In this document: piece by piece, positions 61,005 through 64,000 of the stretch
How positions within the stretch are numbered: position 1 is the first letter of the stretch
Layout: every line of letters starts with the position of its first letter
Origin: Streptomyces sp. CG 926
GTDB lineage: Bacteria > Actinomycetota > Actinomycetes > Streptomycetales > Streptomycetaceae
Reading direction: 5' to 3'
Length of the DNA: 64,000 nucleotides
Assembly (NCBI RefSeq): GCF_003148825.1
Contig: NZ_QGGZ01000002.1
Coordinates: forward strand, 62,001-126,000
Translations under genes and position numbers: made by a program
The notes under the pieces: generated by a model
Seen by the model: only the letters and a program-made list of their open reading frames with translations
Told to the model about the DNA's origin: nothing
Databases searched by the model: none

Positions 61005-62593
61005 CCGGTCTTCCCCCGGGTCTCCCGGGGCGCGACCCCGATCACCACCTTGGTCCCGGCACCGAGGGCGCCCGCCCGGGTGGGGGTGACGGCCACGAAC
61101 CCGTCGCCGCTGGTGCCGGTCCGCACCTCGACGCGCCGCTGGGTGCCTTCGGCGGACACGGCGGTGACGACCGTCCGCCCGTCCGCGCCCGCCGAGACCG
61201 CGGTGACCGGGACGACGAGCGCCTCGCCGTCGGTGGCGGCGGACTCGACGGTCAGCCGGACGTCCTGCCCGGCGAAGCCGACGGGCAGCGGCCGGTCGGC
61301 GCGGACCACCATCCGGTAACCGAGGTCGGCGCCGCCGCCCGCGCCGCCGTTCCCGCCGCCCTTGGGGTTCCGGCCGGGGTCCTGGCCGGGGGCTTCCTGG
61401 GGTCCGGGACCGGCGGGCCGGGCGGCGGAGCGCTCGGTGGCGACGGCCGCCACCGTGCCGCGGACATCGGTGCCGGAGAGCTCGGAGGAGATCACCACGG
61501 CCATCCCGGCACGCAGCAGCTGCCTCTTGTCGTCCTTGAGGTAGGCCTCGACGACGAGTTCCCCACCGGAGAGCGTGAGCACCGGCCCGGACACGGGAGA
61601 ACCCGCGCGGGCGCCGACGGAGCTGACGCGGGCCGGGAACGAGCTCAGGAACACGGCCTCGGCGGTGGGCAGCATGGGCCCGTCGGCGGCCTCGGCGGCC
61701 GCGAGCGCCGCCCGGGCCTCCACAAGGGCCTGCCGCGCCCGCGCGAGCCCCCGACCGGCCGGGGCCGCGGCCCCGGAACCGGACGCGGAACCGGCCCCGG
61801 AACCGGCCCCGGAACCGGGGCTCGCCGCCGCGCCGGGGCCCGGGCCGGCTCCGCCCTTGCCGGCTCCGGTCTCCGTGGGCGCGCCCCCGGCGCCGGTGGG
61901 GCTGCTCGCGTCCTCCACGGCCCATGTCGCGGACCGCACGGCCTCCCGCGCCGCCTTCAGGGCCGCGCCCCCGTCGGCGACCGCGGGCAGCGGCTCGTAG
62001 CCGATGGCCCGGTAACGGGCGGCGAGCGCGGCCTTCGTACCGGCCCCGAAGACGCCCTTCGCGTCGCCGCCGCTGCCGTGTCCGAGCTCGCGCAGCGCCT
62101 GTTGCAGCTGCGCGACGTCGTCGCCGGTGGCCCCGGGCCTCAGGTCGCGGTACATGGGCTGCGCCCCGTGCAGGACGAAGACCGGCCGCCCGGACACCTC
62201 GGCGACCAGCCGGCCCGCCGTGACCGGATCCCCGGCCTGCAGCGGCAGTTTGGTCACCATGGTCGTGCCCGCCCCCTCGCCGGAGCGCACCCCCTGCGGG
62301 GACACGGCGACGCTCTGGTCGGCGACCACCGTCCCGCGCATGACCACGGTCCGCGCGAGCACCCGCCGCTCGACGTCCGCGGTCAGGACCCCCTGTGCGG
62401 GCGGCCCGGTCTCCGCGGCCACTTGCGCGGGCGACTTCACCAACCTGGTCGCCACCAGTCCGCCGACCGCCATCAGCGCCGCCCCGCCGACGACCGCGAG
62501 CACCGCGCGCCGCCCGCGCGCGAGGGGGCCGCGGTCCTCCTCGGGGGCGGCCGGGGCCTCGGCGTGCTCCACGACCTGCTCGGCTCCGCTCAT
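61001..62593 (-). CDS. Membrane-fusion/adaptor-like protein with peptidoglycan-binding domain
   Basis: ATG 62593 (ATGA overlap) encodes 530 residues: one N-terminal helix (RRAVLAVVGGAALMAVGGLVATRLV), then a HlyD/peptidoglycan-binding region with GATGDDVAQLQQALRELGHGSGGDAKGVFGAGTKAALAARYRAIGY (a PG_binding_1 repeat). A Gly/Ala/Ser-rich linker and a C-terminal adaptor-type domain follow (VSAGADGRTVVTAVSAEGTQRRVEVRTG). In monoderm bacteria it probably anchors the MacB-type exporter to the wall. Confidence 0.85.
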   Translation of the reverse strand: MSGAEQVVEHAEAPAAPEEDRGPLARGRRAVLAVVGGAALMAVGGLVATRLVKSPAQVAAETGPPAQGVLTADVERRVLARTVVMRGTVVADQSVAVSPQGVRSGEGAGTTMVTKLPLQAGDPVTAGRLVAEVSGRPVFVLHGAQPMYRDLRPGATGDDVAQLQQALRELGHGSGGDAKGVFGAGTKAALAARYRAIGYEPLPAVADGGAALKAAREAVRSATWAVEDASSPTGAGGAPTETGAGKGGAGPGPGAAASPGSGAGSGAGSASGSGAAAPAGRGLARARQALVEARAALAAAEAADGPMLPTAEAVFLSSFPARVSSVGARAGSPVSGPVLTLSGGELVVEAYLKDDKRQLLRAGMAVVISSELSGTDVRGTVAAVATERSAARPAGPGPQEAPGQDPGRNPKGGGNGGAGGGADLGYRMVVRADRPLPVGFAGQDVRLTVESAATDGEALVVPVTAVSAGADGRTVVTAVSAEGTQRRVEVRTGTSGDGFVAVTPTRAGALGAGTKVVIGVAPRETRGKTG

Positions 62594-63042
62594 CCGTCCG
62601 GCCGGCACTTCTTCAACGCGTCGAGGTGGTCGCGCTTGAGCGAGCTCCACTGTTCGGGGGTGCCCTTGCGGTCGTCGATCTGGGCGGTGACCGGGTCGGG
62701 GTCCGGGTACCAGGAGATGCCTTCGGCCCGCAGGCAGGCGGACTCCTTCCGCGCGGCGGCGAGCTGGGCGGGCGTGGCCGGCTGGGGCTTCGGCGGCGGA
62801 GGCAGCATCGGCGCGCAGGTCTTGTGGGCCTCGTCGTTCCAGGGCTTCGACTTGTCCTCGCGCGGAGCGCCGTAGTCCGTATAAACGATCGCCACGCCCT
62901 GCTTCTTCAGGCAGTCGTAGTAGGCGATTTCCTCCGCGGTGGGCGGCGGACTGTCGCTTGCCACGGGCTCTTTGTTGCCGCCGGCACATCCCGTCAGTGA
63001 AATGCCGAGAAGGAGGAGAGAGGTCAAATGCCTTGCGCGCAC
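62590..63042 (-). CDS. Lipoprotein at the head of the ABC exporter operon
   Basis: GTG 63042 encodes a 150-residue lipoprotein: signal with lipobox LTGC at about residue 19, then a domain with AYYDCLKKQGVAIVYTDYGAP, KTCAPML and a late CLRAEGISWYPDPDPV/KKCRPDG, four Cys that could form disulfides. The YYDCLKKQGV pattern recurs in the lipoprotein at 63739 (RCMARYGF). It leads the operon of four coupled genes and may be its ligand-binding partner. Confidence 0.82.
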   Translation of the reverse strand: MRARHLTSLLLLGISLTGCAGGNKEPVASDSPPPTAEEIAYYDCLKKQGVAIVYTDYGAPREDKSKPWNDEAHKTCAPMLPPPPKPQPATPAQLAAARKESACLRAEGISWYPDPDPVTAQIDDRKGTPEQWSSLKRDHLDALKKCRPDG

Positions 63043-63298
63043 GGCGGGCTTCCCTTACGGCGGTAGGAGTGGATTATGCGCATCCGTTTGACGGGTGGGG
63101 GAGCGCGCGCCAGATAGTAGATACCCATGGCCGGTTGCGGCAAGTTACCTATCGGACAACAGAAATGACTGTCCATCAGCTGAGAAAAGCCTTGAACAGG
63201 CACGGCGGTTCGCTGTTGAATCCCCGCCGGGCGGAAATGCGCCACCTCCGGTCCGCCCCGAACACCCCGGTTTCCACCCGAAGAGTGAGGTAAGCGTG
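63043..63298. other. Intergenic region between divergent units
   Basis: No gene is supported in 256 bases. It carries AT-richer segments around 63110-63180, where promoters for the lipoprotein operon and the secreted protein are expected. Confidence 0.5.
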
Positions 63299-63709
63299 AT
63301 GGACAACGCAATGCGCAAGCTGTCGGCCGGTTGCATCGCCGTCGTTTCGGCCGGTGCCATTCTGCTGGGAGCCACGGGTCCGGCCGCCGCCTGGGGGCGC
63401 GACGGAAATCTGGAGAACCAGGAATTCGGGCTTTTCTACTGGCAGAACCAGTCGGGTTGTGTCTTCGACCTGGCGACCAGCGATGTGAACTTCAGCGACG
63501 ACAAGTACCAGGGCTCCTGCTCGGCCAGTGGGAACTGGATCAACGACACCACCGAGTCCTACCGGAACCGGGACGTCTACGCCTGGAAGGTCGGCACCGA
63601 CAAGGACCTGGGCGGCAGCGTGGGAGAGATCCCGTCGAACTACGCGGGCAACGCCTCGGCCGGCTTCAAGAACAAGATCAGCTCCGCCAAGTACACCCTC
63701 CACCCGTAA
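63299..63709 (+). CDS. Secreted small protein, beta/gamma-crystallin or inhibitor-I36-like
   Basis: ATG 63299 (GAGG upstream) encodes 136 residues. A signal peptide (RKLSAGCIAVVSAGAILLGATGPAAA) precedes a mature domain of about 105 residues with aromatic and Cys residues (FGLFYWQNQSGCVFDLATSD; GSCSASGNWIN; YRNRDVYAWKVGTDKD). The pattern resembles beta/gamma-crystallin folds or peptidase inhibitor I36 proteins secreted by Streptomyces. It is followed 29 bases later by a lipoprotein gene. Confidence 0.75.
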   Translation: MDNAMRKLSAGCIAVVSAGAILLGATGPAAAWGRDGNLENQEFGLFYWQNQSGCVFDLATSDVNFSDDKYQGSCSASGNWINDTTESYRNRDVYAWKVGTDKDLGGSVGEIPSNYAGNASAGFKNKISSAKYTLHP

Positions 63710-63738
63710 TCCGGATCCGGCAGAAGGAGTTCCACACG

Positions 63739-64000
63739 ATGAACACCTCCCGGCGCAGCCGGCCCGCCGCCGCGGCCGCCGCCCTGCTGGCGACCGTCCT
63801 CCTGGCCGGCTGCGCGGGGACCGGCGCTCCCGAGGGCGGTGAACCCGAGCTCGGTCCCGTCGAGGTGAACCCGGCTACGGCCACGCTGGCCCTCCCGATG
63901 GACGCCTACACGGACACCGAGGCCGAACGGATCCGGATGGGCCAGGTCCAGCAGGCCCTGGTCGCCCGGTGCATGGCCCGGTACGGGTTCACCTACGAGG
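63739..64000 (+). CDS. Lipoprotein, runs off the right edge (partial)
   Basis: ATG 63739 (AGAAGGAG upstream) gives at least 87 residues: a lipoprotein signal with lipobox LAGC, then VEVNPATATLALPMDAYTDTEAERIRMGQVQQAL and RCMARYGFTYE. The ARCMARYGF-type segment resembles that of the lipoprotein at 62590. The C-terminus is outside the window. Confidence 0.8.
   Translation, partial: MNTSRRSRPAAAAAALLATVLLAGCAGTGAPEGGEPELGPVEVNPATATLALPMDAYTDTEAERIRMGQVQQALVARCMARYGFTYE

Overview
This is a 64 kb window of very GC-rich DNA (GC-biased third codon positions, many GTG starts, many 4-base ATGA/GTGA gene overlaps) from a Streptomyces-type actinomycete chromosome. Evidence for the lineage is the futalosine-type menaquinone genes, the resABC/ccsB cytochrome c maturation operon, the Streptomyces-style contractile injection locus, WXG/ESX-type accessory genes and several actinobacterial small-protein families. 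Assignments come from reading translations and motifs; no database search was run.

Layout. (1) 1-13.1 kb: one side of an extracellular-type contractile injection system (eCIS) locus. On the minus strand, from promoter-proximal to distal: a LuxR-type regulator, a beta-propeller protein with a signal peptide, a DUF4255 protein, an AAA+ ATPase, tail sheath, tail tube, a baseplate-type chaperone, a 52-residue DUF6760-type protein and the start of a long repeat protein that leaves the window. A single-pass membrane protein with CARDB-like domains is divergent from the regulator and ends at a very strong hairpin. (2) 13.7-22.2 kb: hemL, a histidine phosphatase, a Tat lipoprotein deacetylase-like protein, a ResA-like thioredoxin, CcdA, ResB and CcsB, the system that matures c-type cytochromes. 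(3) 22.2-30.2 kb: a MarR/cupin divergent pair, then menaquinone genes (UbiD-type decarboxylase, MqnP prenyltransferase, UbiX, MqnE) mixed with a rhomboid protease and an Lrp/AsnC regulator. (4) 30.2-33 kb: a GNAT, a DUF4229 membrane protein and a dicarboxylate/amino-acid:cation symporter preceded by a leaderless cysteine-rich leader peptide and a palindromic operator.

(5) 33-39.3 kb: a minus-strand accessory island of WXG/ESX-like proteins, including one with a lysozyme-like (SLT) domain and one that appears cut in two by an in-frame TAG, with a divergent winged-helix gene between. (6) 39.5-48.3 kb: single genes for a DUF4190 membrane protein, NAD-binding protein, acyl-CoA ligase, TAP-like exported peptidase, DHFR-like protein, secreted lytic transglycosylase and cold-shock protein. 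(7) 48.5-58.7 kb: mqnA, a membrane Ser/Thr kinase, mqnC, an amidohydrolase-like remnant, a LuxR protein, a DUF3152 metalloprotease-like protein, menG, glutaminase, a GNAT and a geranylgeranyl-reductase-family flavoprotein, probably the menaquinone side-chain reductase. (8) 58.7-64 kb: an accessory MacB-type ABC export operon with an adaptor and a lipoprotein, then a secreted small Cys-containing protein and a second lipoprotein that runs off the right edge.

The common theme of the backbone is respiration: haem precursor synthesis (HemL), cytochrome c maturation (CcdA/ResA/ResB/CcsB) and menaquinone synthesis and finishing (MqnA, MqnE, MqnC, UbiD/UbiX/UbiA homologues, MenG, GGR). Accessory blocks (eCIS, ESX-like island, ABC exporter) sit between these conserved genes. 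The least explained signals are the cysteine leader/operator ahead of the symporter, the TAG-split ESX protein beside an SLT-domain ESX protein, and a conserved-looking stem-loop ahead of the winged-helix gene.
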